Assembly (NCBI GenBank): GCA_017607445.1
Contig: JAEVHH010000004.1
Location: 3,038,001-3,102,000 of the forward strand
Direction: 5' to 3'
Origin: Histoplasma ohiense
Lineage: Eukaryota > Ascomycota > Eurotiomycetes > Onygenales > Ajellomycetaceae
DNA length: 64,000 bases
A program made the position numbers and the translations under genes. The notes beneath the pieces are model-generated. The model did no database searches and was not told where the DNA came from. It was given only the letters and a program-made list of their open reading frames with translations. Below are positions 1 through 10,431 of the stretch, in pieces. Position 1 is the first letter of the stretch. The number at the start of each line of letters is the position of its first letter.

Positions 1-1429
1 CGAGAAGCTGGCTGGCAGCTATATTTGCACGATGGAGGTTCTCCAGCTTGGAACAAGAGATAGGCAGAGTGCGATGTAATGACGACTGGGGGGATGAAGC
101 TGGAGGGGGGCTGTTGGTTTGAGAGCAGATGTTCTTTTTCAGGGAGTTAAGTTGTTGGAGCGTTCGATCTTTGGTTCTTGCTCAACTTTCTCCGCCAGGT
201 CCGATTTAGCGCCGCCGCCAGCAAACGGCAACCAGCATCAGATCAGGCTACAAAAGAATAAGATCCCTGAATTCTCCGGCTATCAGGCCTTGGTGAAATC
301 AATAGTGGGCATGATGGGCAAAATAGCTCCTTGATAGCAGGTATATTTTTACATCCGACATTTAGCTGGCTAATACTTTGTGTTGGAGATAGTAAGTCAA
401 TAGTAAGTTAATTACGGAGTAGATACAAAACTCTAATGGAGCTTGAGAGTGATTGATAATTGAGAATTGGTCACACCGCTTACCGGCCCACTTATGGGAT
501 CGTGTCGATGAGGAGTTTTCTACAAAATAACGAGTACGCTAAATCAACTAGATTGAAGGAGTAATAAGAAGATGTAGGATCTAACCAAGATCTAAGTTAC
601 AAATAGAATAGTAACAAGTATTAAATTATTCAAATCATCATCTTCAGGGCTGTGTACTAATCAGCATGACATCGTCCCTCGTTTTTATTAGAAGCTGCTC
701 TCAGTGGGTGTATGCTCGGAAATATCTCCCTTGTCACTTTGGAGTACATACATGGCCACGACTTACATTTTCTTTCTCCCTTCTCTTTCTCTGCTTTTCT
801 TTTCTGTTTTTAAAAATTGATAAATCGGGGATCGTAATGCTTGGGCCCCATTTTATTGTAACGAGTTAAATGTACTGTTTAACGAGCTTACAGAGCCATT
901 CCAGGCCAATAGCTATTCAATATGAAATGGAGCAGTAGTTACAGCTCTTCTGCAACCTGAGCAGCATCTGACACCTGGATGCCATTGGTTGGTCTCGTAT
1001 TTCATGCTACGTCCAGAAAGGCAGACAGCTCGCGGAGCCCTCAAGTGATTGGGAGACTACCCTTTCCAACAGAATGTGTAATGTATGCATAGGTGCTTAG
1101 GATTGCCCACAGATCTTTTAGACTTCAGTACTATCTGGCCTACTGATACATTCCAATGACATGTTTTATTTCCTATAATTGCTACAGCACATGCAGTATA
1201 TCATGGAGATTTCGGAGGTGCACAAGTTGATCAGAAGCAAGACCAACGCTCCACTCCCATCTGGGAGCTCCTAGCCGGGGACGAGTTAAAATATTTCTGA
1301 TCCACCCTCCAGGGAGCAAAGGCGTCAACCAGGAAAACTAACGCTCCACTTCCAACACGCAAATGATAACTCTAGATGGCCGAAATTCGCGAGATCGGAC
1401 GGAGGGGTTTCACACTCGCAAGGGCGCTT

Positions 1430-1431
<2 letters not shown>
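1..1431. other. no supported gene
   Basis: No reading frame here looks like a known protein or shows a convincing exon structure. Several short frames on both strands have no recognisable domain. A 9-mer that recurs in the window (TACGGAGTA) sits at 413-421. The first 80 bases, read on the minus strand, could be the edge of a neighbouring gene, but nothing identifies it. Confidence 0.4.

Positions 1432-1472
<41 letters not shown>
1432..1472. repeat. 41-nt homopolymeric T tract
   Basis: An uninterrupted run of T on the plus strand, so A on the minus strand. It lies about 110 nt downstream of the stop codon of the minus-strand F-box gene. It could be an ordinary mononucleotide repeat, of which this window has several, or a fossil poly(A) tail of a retrocopied gene. 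Confidence 0.9.
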
Positions 1473-1473
<1 letters not shown>

Positions 1474-1584
1474 TAGAGGAGCCGCAGGATGAAACGACAA
1501 GAGAGCGCCGTAGTTTGGGGGAATATGAGCGTTGCTGTTTGTAAAACCGGTCTTGAGCTCTGTAGGTAACGAACCAAAGCGTCG

Positions 1585-2511
1585 TCATGCTTTTTCCTCG
1601 AGACGCCCGCACTCCATGTCCTTAACCCATTCTTCATAGTACCTTCTCCACTCCAATTCCATGGCTATGAGTTCAGTCCTCTCTGACTCAGGTTTTGCTA
1701 AATATTCAGTTCTCCTCAACTCAGGAGACGGATCATGGGATATCGTGACACTGGCCTCTCTCACTCTCCCTATTTGCCGAATAGCATCAAGGTAAATGGG
1801 TAGGGTTTTATACACCTGTTGAGCAGATTGAAGACATCCCCACCAAATATACCATGATGTAACCCGAATATTGAGCTTGATGATGCTGGAATCACGAAGC
1901 TGTGTTGCAACGATCTTAATATTTTCAAGGATTGCTCTGGGGTTTTCACGAACTTCAAATTGAAAACAAAATTGTTTGAATTTTTGCCAGGAGCCAGGTT
2001 GAACTGAAAGACATCGTCTTCCCAAGATGTATACACGCCGTTCGGACAGGGCGATATTGCATACGAGATTTCGGTAGAGGATATCCGTGGCTTCCTCAAA
2101 AATCTGATGGCTCAGGCACATCATGTTTATAAAACTGCAATAAGTGTAATATGGAACATATTGGCTCTGATATTCGTCCAGAATATATAAGAAAATATGT
2201 TGACGAAGTTCGGTAGGTAGACGCAGTATGTAGCATGGCAGAACGAAATCCTTGTGTTCGACACAAAGCTGTTTTTCAGACCAAGGGATCTTTTTGAGGC
2301 ATTTGCGATTGTTCCCAAGTACCGCCTGGCAAGAAGTTACCGTGAGCCTGAGCTTCTTATGAAGCCAGCAGACTGGGAGTCCCCCCAGCGCTCGCGAGAT
2401 GGCCGCTCGATTTTTGCATGCATCGTATGAATGTGTCAGTGCCGAGCATTGATGTGAAAATTTCTTTGGCTGTTTACGGGCGAGCTTAGAGCGTTGTTTG
2501 CCTCGAGGCAT
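1585..2511 (-). CDS. F-box-like protein with two Cys/His modules
   Basis: An intronless frame of 308 residues opening with an ATG. The basic N-terminus is followed by two modules with the spacing C-x9-C-x15-C-x2-H and C-x9-C-x11-C-x2-H (roughly residues 22-50 and 61-86), which looks like a duplicated zinc-binding unit. Around residue 97 comes LPTELRQHIFLYIL, a fungal F-box-like helix of the kind that binds Skp1 in SCF ubiquitin ligases. The remaining 200 residues resemble the unclassified C-terminal halves of fungal F-box-like proteins. The role is inferred as substrate recognition for ubiquitination; no substrate is predicted. A poly(A)-like tract follows the stop on the coding strand. Neighbours are unrelated relics, so context adds nothing. 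The frame is long and intact, and I am fairly sure that it is coding. Confidence 0.7.
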   Translation of the reverse strand: MPRGKQRSKLARKQPKKFSHQCSALTHSYDACKNRAAISRALGGLPVCWLHKKLRLTVTSCQAVLGNNRKCLKKIPWSEKQLCVEHKDFVLPCYILRLPTELRQHIFLYILDEYQSQYVPYYTYCSFINMMCLSHQIFEEATDILYRNLVCNIALSERRVYILGRRCLSVQPGSWQKFKQFCFQFEVRENPRAILENIKIVATQLRDSSIIKLNIRVTSWYIWWGCLQSAQQVYKTLPIYLDAIRQIGRVREASVTISHDPSPELRRTEYLAKPESERTELIAMELEWRRYYEEWVKDMECGRLEEKA

Positions 2512-3389
2512 TCTTGCAATGATATAAGAAAATAGATATGAGTATAATTGACCACAAGGGTTTTGAATTTAACGTCTCGGTGTCAAACTCAGTGTTGTGC
2601 TAAAACAAATAAGGTTTAATCTTGTTCAATCAGAGTTACGTGATAGTTAGTGGAGCGTTAAAAATGATACCAGAGCTCTGATTATCTATCTATCTAGAAG
2701 GGAATTCAAACTACAATTTATATCTGATAGATCGATATCTTCGCTCGAAAGGAAATGATAACTTTTGTGTGATAAACTCTCGCTTATCAAATAGGTGTTG
2801 ATTTTGGTGGTGGATTCGGTGGAGACTCTCCGCAAGATGTACTGAGTACTTCACGAGCCTGCCTGCCGTTGAGACTTGGATCGAACTCAATCGGATCCTT
2901 GATTCCAGCCGCACGACATGGAGACAGGAAAGTCTTCAATCCGATGCAGACGATAGCGGAGACCTGAGGAATTGTTAGAAGGGGTCAGAAAAATCTGCAT
3001 ACGGTTCTGAACTTCTTGACCAGCAAGGGTGATATTGTGCAGCATGAGCAAGAAGAGCTATTTAAGGATTGGAAAGTCGACAGCCCAAAACGGGCCCAGG
3101 GCACAACTTTCCTATGCAACACGATTATATTAACTGGGGGCCAAATCATAAGTTTCCGTCCAGGCTAGGTGATCTTCGCAGGTGTTTATCAAAAATGTCC
3201 CGGAAAGTTGGAAGAATTACCAAGTTAAGGCTATAATGCAAAGCACAACTCTACTCTGGGGCCGCAGTGTCCCAGTGAAAATATCATCCTCAGATAATGG
3301 AGAGAGGATTTTCCACTGCTTCCCGCAAGATGACTTGATGCAGTTAGACGGTGACTGAGGCTCTTTCAAAAATAACCTCAAACCCACTC
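2512..3389. other. upstream region of the F-box gene, no gene seen
   Basis: AT-rich sequence that should include the promoter of the minus-strand F-box gene. No domain-bearing frame was seen. Normal CpG density stops abruptly at 3389, where the CpG-depleted block begins. Confidence 0.4.
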
Positions 3390-4937
3390 GCACCCTCACA
3401 TTGTGGTGCCTCTGTCAATGCTCTACTACTCAGAAAGCATGGCCTTTCTTTGAAGCTGCCAGCCCAAGTCTGCATCTCTATCAGCAGCAATGCTCAGCCA
3501 TGTTTGCAGTTGAGCTCCCTCTCTCAGTCAAGGGAGATGTCTATATCCTTACTCAGAATGAAGAAGTCTCAGTATGATGTATCATCTCTTCATAATTCTG
3601 TATATCTTATCTCAAATTCATATTTCATTTCAGTTTGTGATGTTCAAGATGATCTCTCTGATACATCAACTGAGCTACCTTCTCTTGAAGAAGATGTCAC
3701 AGAGATTGATTCATTGTCACTCTATATAATCAGCTCAGATGATGGCTTAGAAGATTTCTTCAAGTTCTCAGATCTTTAGAATAATATTTTCATTGATTTA
3801 GTGATTCTTTCTGACAACACTTCTTGAAATATCAGTGATCTTCATCAGTCTATGCAGTAAGGTGATGATCTTGTATATTCAAAGACTGTCTATTCATATT
3901 CTGAATCTCCTCTGTCTAGACTCTATATTCTATGACATCTCTGATCATCAATAAGGATCTAGAGAGAGATCTGATGACTGAAATAGAGCTTCTCAAATTG
4001 ATAACAATACTCATATTCTGAATCATCAGGAGATTCACTCTTTCTGTTGCAGCATTAATCTTGACGCCACTTGCTCCCTCAGTACACAAGACAACTTCCC
4101 CAGCAGTGAGCAGTTCAAGAGATGCAAGTGAGAGCCACTGCAATCAGAAGAATCAGTCATAAAACAGCTTTATATTGCCTCTGTATCATCTGTGGAAGAC
4201 TTCTCCACAGATTTTCACTTTTATTTTCTATTGCTACAGCTTGATAAGTGTCTGCAGTTTCTTTCTTGACTGTTTGAAGATGCTTTAGCAAGCTGCATGC
4301 CCAACTCAGCACTGGCAATATGAGAAGATGAGAGTGTGTAGTCAGCTGATCACTCACCTCTTCACCAGAAGATCAGACAAACTTGATGTGAAGTGTAGAC
4401 ATCTGTTGACGCAGTGCTGATTCTGTTCTCTTTGGGAAACAACTCTTTATCTTCCACAAGGGTCAGTGCTCCTCCATCATGCTCAGAAGCTGTGCATCAT
4501 TCTTGAGGAGCCATCACCACAGCTTATCTTTGTGACTCTTCCTTCTCTCATCATGCTCAGAGACAAGAGAGAGAGATATGTACAGTTGAATCCACTGATG
4601 TCACAACAGCATCTGTGATTCTGTGGCCCCAGAGGGAGCAGTGTAATGATAATCCATATACACAAAAGGATATCATGATCAACCAGACCATAAGAGGTGA
4701 CCTCTCCAAGTGGTTCATTAATGGTTCTCAGTAGGCAGGTGAGAGTGCCTTGCTTGACAGTGTCTTTGTCTTTCTTCTCAGGGGCAACCCACAGTTTGCC
4801 ACAGTCATACAATCAAAGAAGATGAGCCATCAACCCATTGCACTGCCATGTGTTCTCCTTTTCTACCTGAGTATGAAACCACAGCTGAATGATACCTGTC
4901 CCTCTGAGGCCCTCCACCTTGATTCACCCATGACAGC
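3390..4937. other. CpG-depleted block, probable silenced repeat relic
   Basis: By direct reading, about 1.55 kb contains only two CpG dinucleotides (near 4063 and 4410), both inside TTGACGC. CpG is present on both sides (3389 and 4938 onward). TpG and CpA are abundant instead. Base composition alone would predict several dozen CpGs. This fits C-to-T decay at methylated or RIP-targeted CpG sites, known for repeats in some Onygenales such as Coccidioides. The phrase ATCATGCTCAGA occurs twice (about 4478 and 4550). No transposase or reverse transcriptase motif survives in any frame, so the element class is unknown. The open frame 3351-3779 is low-complexity and I do not call it a gene. Confidence 0.6.
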
Positions 4938-5297
4938 CGTGGAAAGGATGCTGATGTTGCATGAGTTCTATTTTCAGACCCCATCTTCAGATTTTGATTC
5001 GCTGCTGCGCCGTGATTCAACACCTAGAGAGCGCCGCCCGAGACGAGCACCCGGTGACTGCCTCTCATTCCCTAGGGTATAAGTAGAGAGCTCTCTCCCC
5101 CTCTCCGAATCCATCCTTTTCAATTCCTTTTCCACCTCCCAACAGCTGCACCCTACCCCAACGTAACGAGCGTGCCTTCAGCCACGGCCTCTGCCGAATC
5201 TAAACCCCACGACACCATCGTTATCAACGACGATACCGACGCAGAAACGGGCGCCCCTCGTTCCCAACCGTGAGAACTACGGAGAAAGAGGCGCTGT

Positions 5298-5909
5298 ATG
5301 GTCTATAGCTTCCGAGAGTGCGAGGCTCTGTTTGATAACCCAGCGCTCCCTGTTGCCTCTACACCCACAGCATTGCGGCCATTGAAGAAACGCAAAACAC
5401 CCAACTTGACAACCGTCCTGGTAAGATTTTTCTCCCAGCCTGGGACTTGTTCTGTGCTGATGCCGGGATAGGAAACCGCGAACCAGGAAATCCACGCTGT
5501 ATTTGAAGCGAAGTCTGTGGAGACCAAGGCGCTGGAAGCAGAAGTGTGGCGTCTGAGGGAGCAGAACATCGAGCTGGAAGTCAAGCACCGTGCGGAGCTG
5601 GGCAGGAAAAAAGAGCAGATCCGCACGCTGAAGGCTGAGGTTAGGGAGCTGGAGCACCGATGTGAATGTCCGATATGTTATACCATCAACTCGGAGTCGG
5701 GGTGGAGGATCCACCTGTGCGGACATAGGTTTTGCTCAGATTGCCTCTCTAGTGGGCTGGAGTCCTGTGAATTGTGTCGTCGAGAGATTACTGGCTATAT
5801 CAAGAGTCTTTGGATAGGAGATGCTTTGGTCAGCCATTCTATAGCGGGAAAGATCTCCCAAGCACAATCCACGTATCCTCAAAGCTTGGGACACTTTCCA
5901 ATCTTTTGA
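5298..5909 (+). CDS. coiled-coil RING-finger protein, 5' end unresolved
   Basis: Two exons: an upstream exon ending at 5420 and 5472-5909, separated by a 51-nt intron (gtaaga...gatag). The second exon encodes a charged heptad-rich helix rich in Glu, Lys and Leu, then a C3HC4 RING: CPIC, then CGHRFC, then C-x2-C and a final C-x2-C. RING proteins usually act as E3 ubiquitin ligases, binding an E2 through the zinc-bound cross-brace. The start is doubtful. The first ATG in frame is at 5298, yet plausible acidic coding sequence (DTIVINDD) lies upstream in the same frame (about 5163-5270), cut by TGA at 5271 and lacking any ATG. The stop codon falls inside the left arm of a large inverted repeat, so the C-terminus may have been replaced. 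It could be a decaying paralogue rather than a working gene. Confidence 0.5.
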
Positions 5910-6292
5910 TTCTCCACCATGCTTTTTTTTTTTTTTTTTTTTTTCAATTATCTTCAGGCGGCTCCAAAGCACTATCCACCCCTCTAAGATGAGTGCGTTG
6001 ATTTGGCACCTCAGGCGAAACATGTGCTTATGTGAATTTTCCGTAAAAAGCTAAGCCTGTTTTGAGCTTTTCGCAATCTCGTGCCTTACATGGCTGATTG
6101 CTTTTCAATATGCCTTCCTCAATTTGGGACTCTCTCTCTAGCTGGCTTGGCCAATTTTTTCCAATTACAGTTGAGGAGCCTCTCGACAATAAAGTTTCCA
6201 ATCCAGGGGGTCCCCAACCGCCGTGCTCGTGGAGCCGCCTGCAGATAATTGAAAAAAAAAAAAAAAAAAAAAATCATGGTGGAGAATCAAAA
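5903..6292. repeat. inverted repeat with 63-nt arms and internal A/T tracts
   Basis: Left arm 5903-5966 and right arm 6230-6292 are reverse complements with about two mismatches apart from tract length. Each arm has the same order: GATTCTCCACCATG, a 22-24-nt T run, CAATTATC, then GGCGGCTCC (left-arm orientation). The spacer is about 263 nt and carries no recognisable gene. No clear target-site duplication flanks the arms. It could be a MITE-like element, or two copies of a poly(A)-bearing sequence inserted in opposite directions. Transcription through it would give a long hairpin. Confidence 0.8.
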
Positions 6293-6347
6293 AAACCATA
6301 AGGAATTCAAGGCTGTATCATTATACATGTATGCTATCTTTATGCTT

Positions 6348-6578
6348 CTATGTATATCTTCGGTGTATGCTATGGAGGTGCTTATCCAAACTAGACTTTT
6401 GTGTGAATACATTCCCACATTCAGAGCATAAAAATGGTTTTTCACCAGTATGTGTGCGGAGGTGTCTATTCAAATTATACTTTTGTGCAAATGCCTTTTC
6501 ACATTCAGAGCATGAAAACGGTTTTTTGCCGGTATGTGTGTGGATTCGTTCACGGTTCTGTGAGGCAATTTTATCCAA
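6348..6578 (-). pseudogene. C2H2 zinc-finger gene fragment
   Basis: On the minus strand about 76 residues contain two complete C2H2 fingers of the form C-x2-C-x12-H-x3/4-H, joined by the canonical linker TGEKPF. A second linker-like HTGKKPF precedes the first finger. Upstream of that linker the expected finger has lost its cysteines, and the frame opens without an ATG, so this is the remnant of a longer tandem-finger DNA-binding protein. TGEKP-linked fingers bind about three base pairs each in the major groove. The fragment lies just beyond the inverted repeat, which may have brought it or broken it. No activation domain or start is visible. Confidence 0.6.
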
Positions 6579-8200
6579 ACAATTGATGTTTGTATCATTT
6601 GAGCTGCTCTTGATACTTTTAAGTTATATTAGCGGGTTGAACAACTCAGTACACAGAGTGATAATGGTACCTTAACGTAGTGGCAAGCAGGGGTGATTCA
6701 CTCTTGGGAGAGGGGGTACAGGGGATCCCTGATGGATTTTGAGCCTCAGGGAGCCAGGGGCGAGAATATGGCACCGTAAAAGATGGATTCTCGATGTCAT
6801 TCACAATCAATTGTAAATAACTGCAATTTGATTGAGCAAGCAGCAACTGAAATGATTGAAAAAGCAAAGTCAAAAAAATATTGTCTTTGATATGAATAAA
6901 ACTGAGTTAATTCACTTTTATCCAAACTTCAGAGAAAAAAATAGTGAAGTTAAGCTTTTAAATCATTCAAGATTGAAACACGATTTCTCAGAAAGCCCAT
7001 GAAGAATGTCCTAATAAATATACTCTGAAATTAGTCTCTCTGTACGGGACGGTTTGTTGAGTGAAAAGATTTACCTGTGCTTTATGTAGCTAAACACTGT
7101 CAATTTGTTTTATCATTAGGCAAGCAGAGAAGAAACCTTTCTTTCATAACCCTAATAACAGTATCTCAAAACGATGGCAGGTGGTGATTCGCTTCCGACA
7201 TAGGCGGGTCAGAAAGGGGCTGGTACTTCCCAGAAGGGTAGATGTGGGAGGGAGGCCAAACAGAGAACATTGAAAGAGCTTGAGTCTTGTGTGTACGCTG
7301 GCACAATAAAATGGGGCGGAACCTGAGCATATATCCAGTGTCCTGGACAAGCTCATATAAGGCAACAAAAATGCAGCAAATGCGGTGAAAATTTAAGGAC
7401 AAGCCTCATGTCTCCGACAGAAGGTGTTTTTCGCGCTAAATTGAAGCTCGGTATTAAGTTGTCTGGTAGGGAGCGGCGTGTTTCCCTCATGACTGTAAGG
7501 ACGAGAACTGAACATCGCATCTGTTGCTCCAGCTCGTCTATCTACCTCTAGTTAAGATGTCTGAAATCTGAGCAAAACAACAGGGTTAGCGAGCAGAGGC
7601 GACGAAGATCCCAATTTAGAACATTCAAGAGCTGAAAGACGCCATCAGTTGCCTTTCCACAAGACAACACGATGGCGAACTCAAGCTGCCAGCCACAGGC
7701 ATTTCCACAAGGGTACCTCGGCAAGATCTGCCACACAGCCTGACTGACCTGTCATAAAATCAGGTCGAGATGGTGTTCGTGCGTCTCCGAAGGGTGAACA
7801 CAAAAGCGGTCAAATGCAGAAGGTCTTGGCGTTGAATGGATGTGGGTAGAAACTGAGAAACCCTTGGCATCATCGCCTAGACCCTAAAGTCAGAGGCAAT
7901 GGGGAGAAAAGTTGTATGTGACGTTGTCTAATGGCTCGGATCGATAGGCCTTAGAAAAACAAATACAGTGAAAATTATGTCTCCCGATATGGAAGGTCTT
8001 GGAGTTGCATGGAGGTAGTTGAGGTACACCAGACATTTTTGAAGTAGCAGACTTGATAGCGAGAAAGGCCTCCATGGTTCATTGAGGACACGATCAAACA
8101 GACAATATATCTTACATGTGTCCACAGGGCTATTCACGGTTCTTGATTAGTCTCAGAATGCCACTTTCTTCAGCTGTCTCGACCAAAACTTTTCGCAGTC
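6579..8200. other. no supported gene
   Basis: Six-frame reading gives only short frames without domain signatures. Composition is mixed and CpG is present at moderate levels. I see no transposon ends, tRNA or repeats in this stretch. Confidence 0.4.
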
Positions 8201-9039
8201 ATGCATATTACCGACGCGGAGATCAGAGAGGTGTTGGCACCATGTACTGTGAAAGAGAGTCTGGAGTATAGAGGGGATCCCTTTGAAGCCATTGACCGCA
8301 TGGACGCAATTGGTATGGCCAAAGCAGTTGACAGTGCGACTCAGTCAGCATTTCATCAGGTTCCGTTTGCGGCCTGGGTGTTGAAGGCCTTGAACATGAT
8401 CGCGTCAGAGGAGTTCAACATCAATCAGGATGGCCTTCAATTTGTATCTGTTGTTCTTGGATTCTTCTTGATGCGCTGGGAGCAACTTGGATTTGATCCC
8501 ACCATCGTCGCGACAGGGGCCGAACGGTATATCGAGATCAAGAAGGCCACAACCTGGACATCCGAGAGGGCCTCAAGTGTCCCAATTTCACAAGATGCCA
8601 AGGGCGGCATCAAGGCGACAGTGCAGCGTAGTAGCTCTCGAAGGGGACGAAAGAGCCAAGGCAGCACCACTGGCCAGAAACGATCTCTGACTGTCTGGAC
8701 ACGGCACTTCCTCCTCCCCCAAGTAAACGTACCCAGTCAAGTTCTCCGTCCAAACCCGCAGGCAGCTAGATCCCATTGAATCGAGTGCACCGCCGCATCG
8801 TTATCCGGGACTATGGGGAACCAATTTATGAGAGTAGCTCGAAGGCCGCTCTTCTCGCTGGGCTGGCTGGCTGTATTGAAGGATACATGTCACTTCATGA
8901 TACGTCGATCTGGGGCCGAGTGTTGGGCCTACAGTACTGGCGGTTAACTGGTTTGTGGAGCTTTTGCAGTTGTTTCTTCGGTCGTGCTCTCTTAGCGCGT
9001 TTTTGGTTGAATAAATCTTTGACAAATTATCCCCAGTAA
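8201..9039 (+). pseudogene. FunK1-type protein kinase pseudogene
   Basis: Three blocks match the intact FunK1 gene at 15569-17950 in order. They are the stretch around GLQFVSVVLGF (about 8430-8560), the Ser/Pro-rich segment after GQKRS (about 8670-8770, partly in another frame, with a TAG near 8767), and the kinase N-lobe part reading NRVHRRIVIRDYGEPIYESS (from about 8776) through GYMSLHD. Compared with the intact copy, roughly 120 codons are missing between the first and second blocks. The match stops just before the catalytic SDISPRNLL segment, so no catalytic loop remains. The first 190 codons form one open frame from an ATG at 8201, but the frameshift, deletion and 3' truncation make an active kinase very unlikely. 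The family is known as fungal-specific and expanded in Onygenales. Confidence 0.8.
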
Positions 9040-10431
9040 GCTGAGGTGGAATAGTCAAGTTGCTGTCTCTTCAAGTGACGCTCTAAAGGATGCTCAGGTT
9101 GCTGCCTCTTGCGCGAAAGGTGAGAAGTTTCCAGTGGAGGCATATGGTGGACAGGCGGAGTTAGCACTTCAATTATTTAGATCGGAAGAAGTAAAGGTCT
9201 TTATACAAAGCCCATCCTGCCCTGGGCGCGTAGTTTGGAAACACTGAGACCGGTCTAGCAATGAATGTATTAGTGGTATCTTGGCATAGTGGTTCAAACA
9301 AAAAGCTGGCTCAAACACCATATCACTTTAAATAACCACAGCCCTTACTTAGTCTTGAGAGTATGAAAATGGTATGACCCAGCGCAGGAAACTTGTTCGC
9401 ATAATGGTGGGGATTTCCAGGACAAGTACTCAGATAGGATTTGTACTCTCTATCTCCTCGTTCAGCGGCACTGCTCCTGACAGACTGGGCCTTGGCTGCG
9501 TTCCTGAACAAGCAGGTCCACCAGGGAGTGTCTCATTTCGCGATTCCGGCGAGGAAGAGGCTAGCATCGAGACGGTTTTCCGTCAGATGACGATCGGCCC
9601 TCCGTCTAGATACCGCCATGAGACAAAACTGCAGCACTTAAAAAGTATTAATTCTATACTGTTTAAGCCTGTAACCTGTAATATCCGGACCTTCAAACCT
9701 ATAAGTAGCCTGAGTTGCTTGATCCTGGTCAATACTCTGTGTTCAACGGCGCTCTGAATCTTCGCCCCAACACTTGTAGTAAGTAAGCTATAGGTAGTAG
9801 AGTCTCTTTGGAGCTTCTATTGCATGATGTGGCAGCTCCGCGCTGTGCTGCACGCCAACAGCGTAGTCCTGATGTTGATTTAATGTAAGAATTAAGAATT
9901 TATTTTCCAACCACTAACTTAATCAGTAATAGAAAATTTTTATTTTTCCTGTGCCGGCAAATGATAATGTAAACCAGGTGGTTTTCATATTGAGAAGTCA
10001 AATCTTTGGCAGCTGCATCTTCGCCGGTTGGAATCCGGGAAATGTTTACAATCTTTATCTTTACGTCGCAAAAACTTGTGCGAGAAGGCAGATGGTCTTA
10101 TTGATCCTGACGCTTGGCGCCGCCTGTGCGCCTGTTGAGCCTATAAGAGCCCGTCCCTTGTCGGGCGCGTAGGGCGCGTAACAAAACGCTAAGAAGTAAC
10201 AACACGTGACCACTCGAAGATGAAATCATGTGGCAGTAGTGGCAAGTCGCTCAGACTTGCATCTTAGATGTCCCATCGCTTCTCAGTCAAAACTTGCGGG
10301 TATTGAGAGTTACCATCACTTAACAGCTGGTCCCTCATTAACCAGACAGTCATATCTTGAAAGACCTAGGAGCCAGAAAACCAAATTAATCTCCCTTATC
10401 TCCAAAAGAAGAGTATGATAACACCATCATC
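9040..10431. other. no supported gene
   Basis: No frame with a recognisable domain. An open frame of 127 codons at 9374-9757 has no family signature and an unusual tail, so it is not called. A short GC-rich patch near 10110-10180 contains a GTCGGGCGCGTAGGGCGCG direct duplication. Confidence 0.35.

Noticed and set aside
3351..3779. Open frame of 142 codons on the plus strand
   Set aside because: It lies almost wholly in the CpG-depleted relic, is rich in Ser/Leu/Asp low-complexity sequence and has no domain or conserved motif.
9374..9757. 127-codon plus-strand frame
   Set aside because: No recognisable motif, composition unlike the neighbouring real genes and no splice or start support.
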